Source: Rhodotorula mucilaginosa
Taxonomy: Eukaryota; Basidiomycota; Microbotryomycetes; Sporidiobolales; Sporidiobolaceae
Assembly (NCBI GenBank): GCA_034406715.1
Contig: CP137878.1
Location: forward strand, 310,001 to 374,000
Length of the DNA: 64,000 nucleotides
Direction of reading: 5' to 3'
The notes under the pieces are model-generated. The model searched no databases. It was given only the letters and a program-made list of their open reading frames with translations, and was not told the DNA's origin. This document shows, piece after piece, positions 34,301 through 45,128 of this stretch; position 1 is the stretch's first letter; the number at the start of each line of letters is the position of its first letter. Both the position numbers and the translations under genes were made by a program.

Positions 34301-36862
34301 ATGCTCGTCCTGCGCGTCCTGCCGCCGAATGGGAACCCCAACAACCTGTTCCCGTACGAAGGCATTTGGGGACTCGAGCCCATCTCGGTCCCTGGTCGGA
34401 TCGGCTGCACGTACGACGCACGGGCTTCGGGCAAACCGCCCCTCGTCAAGTCCGTCCAGGTCCGAATCGTCCGGATTGAGAGTATCAAGGGCAAGACGGT
34501 CCGCGAACGGATGGCCGAAGCCGTCATTTGGACGCCGCCGCAGGGCAAGGACGCAGTCGAGATCGGACAGGTCGAGATCCCCTTTCAGCTTTCGCTGCCG
34601 GCAAACGTGCGCGGCATGTCGAGCATGACCATGTTCCCGACTGCGCGGGTCGCGTATCACGTCGAAGCGAGTGCGTCCCATTTCATTCCCGTTTCCTCCA
34701 ATTCTTGCGCGTATATTGACTCTTACTTCGTACTGTCACAGGTGCTACGCTCGCATCAGGACGGAGAGTAACGGCGGAGAGCCGGACGATGCACGTCGTC
34801 CGCTTCTCCAAGGTCGATATGGATCCTTCGTCCTCGGGCCCCATCAGCTGGTCGTCGTCGACCGTTTTCGATCGAGTCCCGCCCTTCGAGTACTCGATTC
34901 GGATCCCGAATCAGCCCTTTACACCAGAAGACTACCTCAACGTTCACGTCGAGATCCGCGTACCCAGAAACGCACCAGGCCCCGTCCAGCTCAAGGACTT
35001 TGAACTCTCGACGAAACGACAAGTGTATACCCTCGCGACCGGCGCACCTTCCGGCCCCGTCGAGTCGACCCCGTTTCAATACGAGTCTGAGATCTTGGCC
35101 GCACGGATAGCGAGGCCGTCGACACGAGCTGCGCGGGCCGCGGCGAAGAGGGCCGGCGAGCCGGATCCGTTCGACTCGCTGCTGCTGCTGCAGCAGCAGC
35201 AGCAGATGCAGGTCGACATCGAGACGGACCCTCCAGGTCTTCCTTTGTGGGAACCGAACACGTTCCCGATGGTCCTCAACCCGGGAGAGGCGCGCGTGGG
35301 CGTGGCTCGATTGCGACTGTGCGAGCGAGGGTTTCACGCGTGGTCGTACGGCGAATCGGGCGAGAACGACGTCTTCAAGGTCGCCTTTACGCTTGCTCCC
35401 AAGGTGTGTACGCTCCACATGACGATTCGACGCCCAAAGCTGACCTGAAGCTGCCCCCGACCCGACCTGCCAGTTTATTGTCAAGAAGGGTCGATCTTCC
35501 GAGAGCTTCAAGCTCAAACCGAAACCGATCCACGTCTGCTCGGCAGAAGACTATCCCGCCATGCCGCGACCACTCGTCGTTACATCTTCAAGTTCGAGCA
35601 TCTCGAGCGACGAGGTCTTTGAGCCGACTTGGCCCAAAGTTGCCCCTCCTCCTCCTTCACGACCCGCCAGCAGTCTATGCGTCCCGGGTCGATGCGATGC
35701 CGCTTCCAACAAAGCCCCATGCTCGGCAGCGCCGCAGTTCTGTCAGCGTGGACGTCGGCTCGCCGAAGCTTCGGAAGCATCCGGAGCGCCCGCGCGGACT
35801 CGCGCACGGAGGGACCCGCCGCTCGAACTGCCGCTACCCGATGGCGCGAGCAGTTTTTCGGACCTTGAAGGACGTATCTCCGGATCAAGCACGCTCGAGA
35901 CCCTCGGGCCGACCACTCCGCATTCGCTCGACACGCCGAGCGAACCGCCGCCCTCGCCCGTTCCGTCGAGTCGCAGCTCGCACGCGGGGGTCCAATGGCA
36001 CACGACGACAACGGCTGGAGCGGCTCGGCACCCTTCGCGTCTCGTGCGCGCTTCACAGCGCCATCGACCGAGGAGTGCCGCCTCGGGTCGCGCGTCCACC
36101 TTTGACAGCTCGTCGGGCACGAGTCTGTCCAACATCTCGACGGCGTCGTACGGCACCGTACACTCCTCGCACAACGGACACAGCCCGAGTCTCGACTCGA
36201 GAAGACCTCGAACACGGTCGGCGAGCATGACTGCCATCGCGGGCGTCCCGATCTCGCCGTCGTCTTGCTCGTCACCGACACTCGCGGCCAACACGGACGG
36301 CATGCACGGTTTGCACCTCGGCGACGAACCGATCGCGTTCGCAGGCCAGTCTTCGGAGGTCCTAGCGAGGGAGCCGAGTCCGCGGTCGCAGTTTGTCGCG
36401 CTGGCGCCACTCGAGGCGGCGCCGCCGCAGGCTCCGCCCTCCCCCGAGGCGGTCGAGGGGACCGCCTTGCCGAAAGAGGCTCCGGTCTTTCGCGACCCGT
36501 TCGCGACTGCCTCGACACCGCAAGGAACTCCGATCCGAGCCGAGACCACTCCCGACATGAGCTCTGTTCCGACGATCGTTGCTCCTGATGGGAGGAGCAC
36601 GAGGGCTGGCCGAGCAGAAGTCGCCCGAGGCAGGTCCGAGAGCAGTGCGGTCCCGCCGAATAGCCTCAAAGGCAGCACCAAACACCCGCACGAAGGATTC
36701 GTGGCGGGGCGGCGCTCGTCGACGCCGCATTCGACCAACTCGACTTTGGCTTTCGGGCGGAGAGCGAGCAGTTCTCCCCCGGGGTCAATGTCCTCGACGC
36801 GAAAACCGAGCGTCGCAACCTTGCTCGTGAACCTCTTCTCGAGACGGGGCTCAAAGGCCTGA
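34301..36862 (+). CDS. Arrestin-like (alpha-arrestin/LDB19-like) domain protein
   Basis: Three exons (34301-34670, 34742-35403, 35474-36862) give 806 residues. The N-terminal half has an arrestin-type beta-sandwich pattern: LVLRVLPPNGNPNNLFPYEG, LVKSVQVRIVRIESIKGKTV, EIGQVEIPFQLSLPANVRGM and MTMFPTARVAYHVEA. The second lobe has STVFDRVPPFEYSIRIPNQP, LNVHVEIRVPRNAPGPVQLK, GEARVGVARLRLCERGFHAW and VFKVAFTLAPKFIVKKG. An insertion with Leu and Gln runs comes from a CTG/CAG palindrome. The C-terminal half is Ser/Pro-rich and disordered, with many phosphorylation-like sites. Fungal alpha-arrestins link Rsp5-type ubiquitin ligases to plasma-membrane transporters. I see no clear PPxY motif, so adaptor function is only a guess. 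The fold assignment rests on the pattern of strands and is moderately sure. Confidence 0.68.
35179..35205 (+). repeat. CTG/CAG inverted trinucleotide repeat
   Basis: Four CTG units are followed at once by five CAG units, forming a perfect 24-base palindrome inside the coding sequence. It encodes four Leu then five Gln. Confidence 0.85.
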
Positions 36863-37106
36863 TTTCCCTTCTCCCTCCTATACCAAGGAATCCGCCTTTA
36901 TTTTACCCATTGCATTTCTCCCTCTGTCGGTCGTGTCATCTGTTTACACCACGCATCTTCAGGTCCATTAAGTTGTGTATACCCCCCTGCATCAGATTTC
37001 GTTAATTTACGGTCAGTGCGCCTGAATCAAGTCCGTAAATCGTTGCGTTTCTCCTTCTCCCTCAATTCCGAACGCTCTCTCCATCTCGCCGTTCGTGCAC
37101 GACGCC

Positions 37107-38773
37107 ATGCTCGTCTTCCACACTCCGCTCTCCTTGTCTCACGATCCGCCCAACGAGATCCTCAGCGGTTGTGCCCAACCGTATTTCGAGTCGCCCGCTC
37201 GCGTCACGCGCATCCTATCCGCCCTGCTAGATCCAGAATCCCGAGACGGGTCCGAATTCGAGGAACGCTGCTGCGACTGGACGAAGGAAGACGTCGCTTC
37301 GGATGCGGCGCTGCTCCAGGCTGTCGCTCGAGTCCACGACCCGCTCTACCTCGACTTTTTGCGCGAGATCTACGACGAGTGGATCGAGGAAGGGGGCTCA
37401 AAAGTGAGCGGACTCTACAGTGATTCAAGCTATCTATCAGCCGGTTGACGGTCATGCTCGTCGGGGACGCGCAGGAAGCGGCGTTGCCGGAAACGTTTCT
37501 GCGGCATGATCTGCTTCTCGAACCAGATCATCCTGCTCGCAACTACAGCGTCGATGCAATCGCTCGTATTGGTTAGTCTCCGAGCACGGGTCCCAAGGCG
37601 CTTGACTTGTCGCTCACCGTCGATTGCGTAGGCCGTCACTCTTTCGACCTTTCTGCGCCCGTGACAGCCGGTACGTGCTCTCGTGTTGCCAGTCGTGGAT
37701 GAGCTCGCGTTGACACGTTGTCTTTCCCTATAGATACCTGGGTTGCGGCGCTTGCTTCCGCACGCGTCGCGCTCGAAGCTCTTTCAGCTCTGACGAGTTC
37801 AACCGCGGATGCGACTTTCGCACTCTGGTGAGCGCCGCATGCAGCTTCGGCGCGTTGGACCGGGCTCACATAGCCGCCTTTCAGTCGGCCACCGGGACAT
37901 CACGCGACCGACAGTCTCTGCGGCGGCTACTGCTATCTCAACAATGCGGCGGTGGCGGCGCGCCAGTTTCAGCACAACCGTGGGACAAAAGCCAAAGTCG
38001 CGATCCTCGACATTGATTACCACCACGGGAACGGTACGCTGGAGAGCTCTAGGTAAAACTCCGCTGCAATCCGATTGTATAGCTGATGCTCTTTCTTTTT
38101 AGGCACGAGCAAGATCTTTTACAACGACCCGTCGGTTCTCTACGTCAGTCTGCATGCTTGGGCGGATTATCCCTGTGCGTCTATCGTGACCTTGGCACCT
38201 GTTCTAACGGTACAAGGGAAAACTGATCATCCTGGCAAGGCTAGACTACACCGGCGCGGAGCAAGAACGTGGTGGCCCGGACGCCAAGGGCATGAACATC
38301 AATTACCCGCTCCCGCGCGGCTGCTCAAACGACGAGTACATTCTCACGCTCCTAAAGGCGGTTAACAATGTCCGGCGCTTTGCGCCCGAGCTTTTGATCG
38401 TGTCGTACGCCCAAGATCACGCTCACGCTCTTTCCGAGTCGCTAGTCCTCTTGCTCACATCGTTTTCGCCTGCTGGTTCGCAGCCTCGGTGTCGACACCT
38501 ACAGCCGCGACCCGATCACCGACTTCTGCATTACCCTGGAAACATACCCAGAAATTGGCAGGACCATTGCGCAGATCGAACGGCCGACGCTGTTCGTCAT
38601 GGAAGGTGCGCTCCGCTCCGCAAGATTGGCAGTGGCAATGGCGAAAGAAAGACCGCTGAAGAAAGTCGCCACCTGCAGGAGGCTACTGTATGGACGCCAT
38701 CGGAGAGTGTGTGCGCAGCGTGCTGGCTGGATTCCAGGAGGAGGCTCGTGACCTTGCCGAGCTTTCCGAGTAG
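37107..38773 (+). CDS. Class II histone-deacetylase-fold enzyme, acetylpolyamine amidohydrolase-like
   Basis: A zinc hydrolase of the arginase/deacetylase fold, about 370 residues in about ten exons. It reads MLVFHTPLSLSHDPPNEILS, QPYFESPARVTRILSALLD, LLQAVARVHDPLYLDFLREI, NYSVDAIARIG, then CRPPGHHATDSLCGGYCYLN (the catalytic His-His of the family), VAILDIDYHHGNGTSKIFYN (zinc ligands Asp and His), VLYVSLHAWADYPYYTGA, GMNINYPLPRGCSNDEYI, FAPELLIVSLGVDTYSRDPI (the third zinc-ligand Asp), and PTLFVMEGGYCMDAIGEC. The short length, the early SPARV motif and the GAEQERG loop match bacterial acetylpolyamine amidohydrolases better than Rpd3/Hda1-type histone deacetylases. Substrate may be acetylated polyamine or protein lysine. 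The start at 37107 gives a compact N-terminus; ATG 37095 is in frame. Confidence 0.87.
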
Positions 38774-39548
38774 GACCGACCGCTCTGTCGCAGAAGTCCT
38801 GAAAAACCTGTTGGAACGCCTTTACGAGTCGCGAAATCTTGCACACACACGCTGGGTAATGCACAAGGTGGTTAATGCGCGCACACACAAGTCTACTCGC
38901 AAGTCAGACCTCTCAGCTTTCTGAACAGAGCGGCGAAGCTGGGGCGATGAAGGTCGACAAGAGCTGTGTATTCGACGCGTTCGGGAGGCCGCTTCATCAC
39001 CGTAGGACATGTACTGTAAGAGAGCGATAATGTACTGTAAGGGGTCCACGGCAGCGTCGGAAGTCCGTTCTCGATCATAAAAACAGTTGCCACACGACGG
39101 AGGCGATCTCTTTTTCCAGCCTCCCAAGTCTTGCACCTGCAGTCTCGGCTATTGGGTATGTACATACAAGCGATCGAGCCCCGGATGAGACTCTCAGAGC
39201 GTGCCCGAGGGAGTTGCTCGAGGTTCTTGCGCCGTGGTGGTCGTCGCGGCAACAGCAGCAGCAGCAGCGAGCCGTAACCACCATATGCTAGAGGCTGGCG
39301 TGAGCGAAGGAGAGGGATTAATTCTCGAAATGTGAGCATGCATTGCGATGATGCCAACGACGTTAACGGAGGAGGGAGGAGATTCCACGAATAGCTCGTG
39401 TGCGCGTGCTGCAGGCCATGATGCGAAATCGAGTTCATGTCGAGGTTGTTCGGAGGTTCCTCGCGAAAAGCCGCACGCACCAAGACCGCCGCCGTACCGA
39501 CCCGGACCTCACGACGACACAAAACCCGCACCACTTCAATTCGGAAAG
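38774..39548. other. Convergent intergenic region, 775 bases
   Basis: This gap lies between the deacetylase-like gene (plus) and RPN13 (minus). A short CAG-type run (agcagcagcagcagcga) occurs near 39255-39270. Open minus-strand frames here (for example 39136-38822) have no recognisable motif. It should hold both 3' UTRs. Confidence 0.45.
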
Positions 39549-40793
39549 CTAAGACTTTGACTCGCCCTCCTTCTCCTTCTCCGCCTGCTTCTGCACCTCC
39601 TCCAAGAACTCTTCCGTCCCACTCGCAGCTCTCAACGGCATCCCCAACCCCTGCACCAGCGGTCCGGTCGCCCCCGTCCTCAAGGCCCTCTCCAAACTGG
39701 CGAGGGCGCGTCTGAATTCGGGAGACGAGACGGCGCGGAGGAGGGAGGCGCGTTGTTCGGATGGAGAAGAAGTGGGGAGGGACGGAGGGAGGTAGGAGGT
39801 GGAGAGGTGGGAGAGGGCCGAGTCGGAGAGGGAGGAGGAGGAGATGAGGGACGAGGCGGCACTCGGGGTGAGGACGTCCGTCAGAGTGTACTCGGGTACG
39901 CCGCCGCCGCCACTTCCGCCGCCACCGCTGCCGCTGCCACCGAGCCCGGCGAGGATGTTTTGAAGTTGCGCGAGCTGGTCCGCTTGACCGAGCGGCGGTT
40001 GAGGTTGAGGTTGACGAGGTTGAGCGGTGGCAGTGGCGGCCGGTTGGGAGGAAGTCGAGGTCGAGGTCGGGAGTTGGGGTTGGGAGGCGTCCGACATGGC
40101 TACGTCTGCGGTGGTGCCGGATCCTCTGTTGTAGGGGGTGAAAAGAATCATTCACCGGGTCAGTTTCTCTTTGAAGCAAGTTGTTAGGGTTCCGTCCGAG
40201 GCCTCCCCTTTCCCGCCTGCACCACGTCACTCGCTCGCAGCTCTCTGTCTGTGACTTTGGCTCTTCCCGCTTCTAACCCCCGCGAGCCCGAGAGCGACAA
40301 TGTGGGATTACAACAAGGAAAGGGGTGAAGGGCTTACGACTCCGACTCGAGGTCCATGGTCCCGGCGGCTGGCTCGTCGTCTTCTTCTGCAGCTCCGATG
40401 AGGCGGTTGACCTCGTCCCTGGTGCGTTTGAACTGTTGCGGATCGAGTTGAGGGTCCTGGTGCCAGTAGAAATGCCTGGCCGAGGACGAGTTGAACTTGA
40501 GGACTTGGACGCGGTCGTTGACGTCGTGGAACGAGGCGTCGCCCGGGAAGATGATGAGGTCGTCCTCGAGTTGGCCCGTGGCGAGGTCCTTGTAGCAGAA
40601 ATGGAGGAGCCCGTCGTCCTCTTCTTGGATGTACACGAGGCTGTCATGCGGGCGGTTAGCTGGGCGTCATCTCAGTGAGAGGAGAGGAGAGGAGGGGGAC
40701 TGACCCTCGCTGGGGCTGCGGGGTGACGGTGTTGGAGTCGCCCTGCCTGACTGCGCGCCCTGCTCTGAACTGCAGCAGCCTCTGTCCCGACAT
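39549..40793 (-). CDS. RPN13: Proteasomal ubiquitin receptor Rpn13 (ADRM1)
   Basis: A 19S proteasome subunit that binds ubiquitin and recruits a deubiquitinase. Exons give about 320 residues. The N-terminal Pru domain reads MSGQRLLQFRAGRAVRQGD, NTVTPQPQRGLVYIQEEDDG, LLHFCYKDLATGQLEDDLII, FPGDASFHDVND, RVQVLKFNSSSARHFYWHQD. A Gly/Ser/Pro linker follows, then a C-terminal DEUBAD-like helical domain (YTLTDVLTPSAASSLISS, SEQRASLLRAVSSPEFRRAL, GPLVQGLGMPL, EEFLEEVQKQAEKEKEGE). The whole-domain architecture (Pru plus DEUBAD) matches human ADRM1; budding-yeast Rpn13 lacks the second domain. The last intron acceptor is ctacaacag, joining ESES to GSGTTADVAMSDASQ. The start lies only 170 bases from the divergent FAR1-like gene. 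Confidence 0.93.
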
Positions 40794-40963
40794 CGTGCTC
40801 GCTGGGGTGGTCGATTCGAGAGAGAGACTCGCTCCGTCATCTCGTTGCTCGCTCTTGTCGACAAACACTCGCCAACAGAAAGCGCTGTATCGTGCCAAGC
40901 AGTCAAGGGCTGCTAGAGTCCGAGTCGCTCCACACCCCGCCCGCATTACCGAGTCGCTCAACC
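40794..40963. promoter_or_regulatory. Short bidirectional promoter (RPN13 / FAR1-like copy A)
   Basis: Two divergent start codons lie 170 bases apart, so both promoters and leaders must share this stretch. No obvious hexanucleotide proteasome element (GGTGGCAAA) is seen. Confidence 0.5.
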
Positions 40964-42674
40964 ATGGCGTCGCCTGCCCCGTCTGCTACCCACCCCGCCA
41001 AGGTCCGTGCAAGCGAGTCGACAGCAGCAGCAACGCCATCCTGACCGCGTCTTCTCCCCTGTGCCAGCTCAAAGCCAAGCCGCCAAAGGTGCGCCCCCCT
41101 CTTCGCTCGCCCGTCCGCACAGTCCCCTGTTCCCCCACTGACCGACTTAAAAACAGCCGCCAAAGCTGTTGCTCGACAGGACTCACGGTCCACAGCCTCA
41201 CGTCAGCAGCAAGTTCAAGAGCTCGGTACGTACAGTCACCTCCCGCACGGCACGCGCGGCGACACTGCACTTTCGAGTTGACGCGGCATCCCCCCCCCCC
41301 CCTCCCCGACACCCCTCCAGAGCGACTTCAAAAAGAGTGCGTTCCCCCGACCCAAAGACTCTCAAAGAAGCCCGTCTGTGAATAGAGCTGACACTAGACC
41401 TGCTCTCTTTGAACTTGCAAAACAGTGTACCGCGCCTACCAGTGGTTGCAAGGCTACGACCTACGCGTCGCAGACGAGACGCCGACCTCGATCCGTCTCG
41501 CGTGCGCCACCCACCCGTGCGCTATTCCCACTCCGAGAGGGACACGGCCACAGAGATACTGATTCAACCTCGCCTGCGCGCGCCCGCTGAAAACAGGACC
41601 TGCCCTTTCACCGTCACGGCCCTCTACACCGTCTTTACCGAACCTCCCGTCAAAGACTGCCCGGGTTTCTATATCCACCCGACCGACTTTGATCCCAAGC
41701 ACGACCACTCGCCTCCTTACATCCCTATGGATCTCAAAGTCGAGAATGCTCGCCGGGCCAAACTCGCACACGACCACCCTTCGCTCGAGAACCCGCCGCT
41801 CGTCAAAGTCCAGGGGTTCGCCGGCAGCGATTCGGACGAACCCGAGTCGGAAACGGGGCACGCGGCGCCGTCGGGAGCGGGAGCCGCACCTGTGTACGGG
41901 TTCGCGTCGGCGGACGACCAGAGTCGTGCCACTCCTTCGGCGCGCGGCGGTTCGCATCAGCCTCCGCCTCCTCGCGCCCACTCCCACTACACCGACCCTC
42001 CTCATCAACACCAGCCCCCTCCTCCTCCTGCGTTTGGAGCTTCTTCCTCAGCTCCGTACTCTACCTACACGGGTACCACGACGATGATGCCGCAAGCGAC
42101 TCTTTCGACGGCCGCGACGATGACGACGACGACGCCGTACCCGCACGACACGGTCATGCGCGCCTCGTCCGCGTCCGCCAGTCCTGCTGTCCCTCTCGCG
42201 CCGCCTTCACAACAACAACAACAACAACAACCAGCAGCAGCGAGCAGCTACCCGAACTTGAACCCGACCACGACGACGACGCCGATGAGGACCGAGTTGC
42301 AAAATTTCCTTCTCGAGATCACTCCCGCCTTTAGCGACTACTTCCCCTATTTCGGACACCTCATCCCACTCGACACGTCCATCGAAGACCTCCTCTCGCT
42401 CGACGAAGGTCTCCTCGCCACTCCCGAAGACCACACCGTCTTCAACCTCTTCAAAGAGATCAAAGAGTTGCCCCTCTTGCTCGTCGCGATGGCGGCGGAT
42501 GGGGTGCGGAAAGCCAAGATTAGGAAGGCGAAGAACCCTGGAGTGGCGATGGGGTATAACCCGAGGATCGCGGAGGGGTTGGAGAAAGCGAGGGCGGAGA
42601 AATGGGTCAGGGATCGGATCAGGGACGGGCAGGCCGTGTTGGCGAGGGAGGCGACGGCGGCGGCGGCGGTGTGA
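40964..42674 (+). CDS. FAR1/WRKY-GCM1-like zinc-finger protein, tandem copy A
   Basis: Several tiny exons encode MASPAPSATHPAK, LKAKPPK, PPKLLLDRTHGPQPHVSSKF, SDFKK, then MYRAYQWLQGYDLRVADETP and RLACATHP joined by a GTGCGC intron to TCPFTVTALYTVFTEPPVKD. Then come GFYIHPTDFDPKHDHSPPYI and a long Ser/Pro/Gln linker. The C-terminal conserved block is LQNFLLEITPAFSDYFPYFG, HLIPLDTSIEDLLSLDEG, DGVRKAKIRKAKNPGVAMGY. The C-x(5)-C-P-F ... H-D-H arrangement after a YxxYQWLQG helix matches the FAR1-type finger of the WRKY-GCM1 superfamily, a DNA-binding fold also found in MULE transposases. No transposase domain is present, so it is probably a host transcription factor. The adjacent copy B keeps the same intron positions. 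Role unknown. Confidence 0.65.
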
Positions 42675-43120
42675 GGGCGCCACCATGTCTTGAGCGGCAG
42701 GATTGTGCCGCTCTCGAGTGCGAGGGTGCGAGGAGGGACGGTGGCCGTCAGCTTGGCTTGGCTTGCGTGGGTTTTTGCGGGTTTTACCGAGAAAAAGAAG
42801 GGTGTTTGTTTTAGCTTAGTTTCAGTTCACTTGTTGTTGTTGCATACTCACATCCTTTTCTCCCGTACTGTATTAAAGCCCTCGCAGCTCGCAGCTCGAG
42901 AGGCCGGCAACTCGTGCACAGCGCGCCATTATTGCATCGCGTCCGTCCCGCGTCCGTGTCCTCCCTCTCTCTTTCTCTCCCGACCAACGATTGCTTCCAA
43001 TCCGGCTACAACCACGGCAGAGAGCAGACTGCAAAAGGCTACCCTCTCGCGCTCTCTCTCTCAAACAAACAAGTCGATCCACCCGGCCCGCACCGACCGA
43101 GAGACGCCGAGAGTCTCAAG
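42675..43120. other. Spacer between tandem copies A and B
   Basis: This 446-base stretch holds the 3' end of copy A and the promoter of copy B. It includes a CT-rich run (tccctctctctttctctc, near 42962-42979) shortly before the start codon. No extra gene is seen. Confidence 0.5.
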
Positions 43121-44805
43121 ATGGCTTCATCATCGGTAGCGTCTGCTTCAAACCCTGCTGTGGTGCGTGCATCCCCGCCGGCTAGAGTACACTAACTACC
43201 CATGACTGACCCTGTTTCTCCCGCTCTCCCCCTTCCAGCCGAAGAAGAAGAAGACGGTACGCCCCGCTAGTTCGCCGCACGCACGGTCCTCGTCCGGACT
43301 CCGAATTGTTGACTGACTTTGAGTTATGGGCGGACAGCCGAACCGACTCTTGCTCGACAGCACTGGTCCGGAGCCTCACCTGGGAGCCAAGTACAGAACG
43401 TTGGTACGTTGTCGGATCCCGTCAGACCTGAGCGACATCGATGACACCCGAATTGACGCCTCCTCCCCTTCTTTGCAGTCTGACTTCAGGCAAAGTACGC
43501 AACTCATTCGGTTCAAGGCGAGACGAGGATGTATTCCTGACCATGAACCCGCTCCGATGCACAGTGCACAGGGCTTATCAATGGTTGCAAGGACACGATA
43601 TCCGAGTCGCAGCAGACGAAACGCCGACCGTCGGCTCGATGCGCCTCGTCTGCGCCACCCACTCGTGCGCATTTGCTCCCCATTCCGAGAGACACTTGTT
43701 AAGAATCGCGCTGATCCGCTCACCCCGCGCGCGCGTGTGTAACAGGCCCTGCCCCTTCACCGTCACCGCCCTCTACACCGTCTTCACCGAACCTCCCGTC
43801 AAAGATATGCCAGGTTTCTACATCAATGAGGCCGATTTCCATCCCAAGCACAACCACTCCCCTCGTTACATCCCCATGAACCGAGAAGTCGAGAATGCGA
43901 GGAGGGCCAACCTCCGACATGACGATCCGTCGCTCGAGGACCCGCCGCTCGACCCCGTCCACGGTTTTGCGGGCAGCGACTCGGACAAATCCGAGTCTGA
44001 ATCGGGGCGTGTGGCGCCTGGAGCAGGAGCCGGCTTTGCGTCGACCGTCGCGAGTCGCGCGACCCCTTCTACGTCGTCGGCGGCGGGCGGAGCGAGCGGT
44101 GACTACGAGCCTGTTGCTTCTCCCAGCGGCAGCAGGCAGTACTCCGTCTACCAGACCGGTGCGGGCGCGGGACCGGCTGCTTTCCCATCCGCCACCCACA
44201 TCGGTGCGGCCGCCACTGCAGCAGCAGGAACCGGGTCCATTCCGGCGCAGGCGCAAGTCACGGCTCTCGGCATCGGGGTCGGAGGGACTTTGTATGCGGC
44301 GGCAGCACCACCTTTGCCGTTTCAAGGCGCCGCGTTCGCGTCCGGCAGCGGCTCAGCCCATTCCGCCGTCGGTTCAACTGCTCCGTTCCCGCCGCCGTCG
44401 CCACCGGCGAGCTCGTCGCGCAACAACGAGCTGTCGGAACTGCAGCAGTTCCTTCTCGAGATCAGTCCCGCTTTCACGGACTACTTCCAGTTCTTCGACG
44501 ACGTGATCCCGCTGGACACGTCGGTTGATCGGTTGCTCGCGCTCGACGATGGTGCGGACAGGATCTTCCGTCTTTTTCGCGAAGTTCCTGGCCTGCCCCT
44601 CTTGCATGCTGCGATGGCGAGCGACGGGGTCCGCAAGGCCAAGATGCGGAAGGCGAAGAATCCGTCGAGTGCGACCCTGGACCCGAGGATAGCGATCGGG
44701 ATGCCGAGGGCCGAGGCGGAGAAGTGGGTTCAGGACCGCATGAAGGATGGGCAGGAGGTCTTGGAGCAGGAGGCAGCTGCAGCGGCGGCGGCGGCGGCGT
44801 GGTGA
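43121..44805 (+). CDS. FAR1/WRKY-GCM1-like zinc-finger protein, tandem copy B
   Basis: A paralogue of copy A in the same orientation. Exons encode MASSSVASASNPAV, PKKKKT, PNRLLLDSTGPEPHLGAKYR, SDFRQ, MHRAYQWLQGHDIRVAADET, then MRLVCATHS spliced to PCPFTVTALYTVFTEPPVKD. Next are GFYINEADFHPKHNHSPRYI, an Ala/Gly/Ser-rich linker unlike that of copy A, and the shared C-terminal block LQQFLLEISPAFTDYFQFFD, VIPLDTSVDRLLALDDG and DGVRKAKMRKAKNPSSATLD, ending in an alanine run. The finger ligands (Cys, Cys, His-x-His) are kept. The conserved ends and diverged middle suggest an older duplication with both copies functional. Stop TGA at 44803-44805. Confidence 0.65.
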
Positions 44806-45128
44806 GGAGCCTCGGAGGTCGCCACTCTGTCGAAGAGAAGAGGAGGAGGTTTCGCTTGGCTTGAGTTTTGGCGGGTCGATCAGGACTACAGATTAGTTCA
44901 AGTGTTCTTGTGCATAGTCAAGATTTTCTCGCACCTAGAGGCCTCGCTCGCAGCTCCTGCAGCTCGCTCTCCGACTTTTTTCTCCGAGACGCGTCTCGAC
45001 GCGCCTGAGCGAGTCAAGTTCCCCCAAAATCCTTTGAGCGCGTGTTTCTCTCTCCCTCGAAGACAGCGCGCACGACTACAAGCCGCTCAGTCTATAGTGT
45101 GCTGAGCTACAGCGGCCCCCATATCGCT
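44806..45128. other. Intergenic, 323 bases
   Basis: This gap lies between copy B and the RNase H2C-like gene, both plus strand. It is CT-rich near its right end (tttctctctccctcg). Nothing else is seen. Confidence 0.5.

Noticed and set aside
38893-40230. Minus-strand open frame of 445 codons across the RPN13 3' exon
   Set aside because: It is in a different frame from the DEUBAD-coding exon and is low-complexity Arg/Pro sequence without motif.
40964-44805. FAR1-like pair considered as a MULE DNA transposon
   Set aside because: No transposase domain, no terminal inverted repeats seen, and both genes have many host-type introns.
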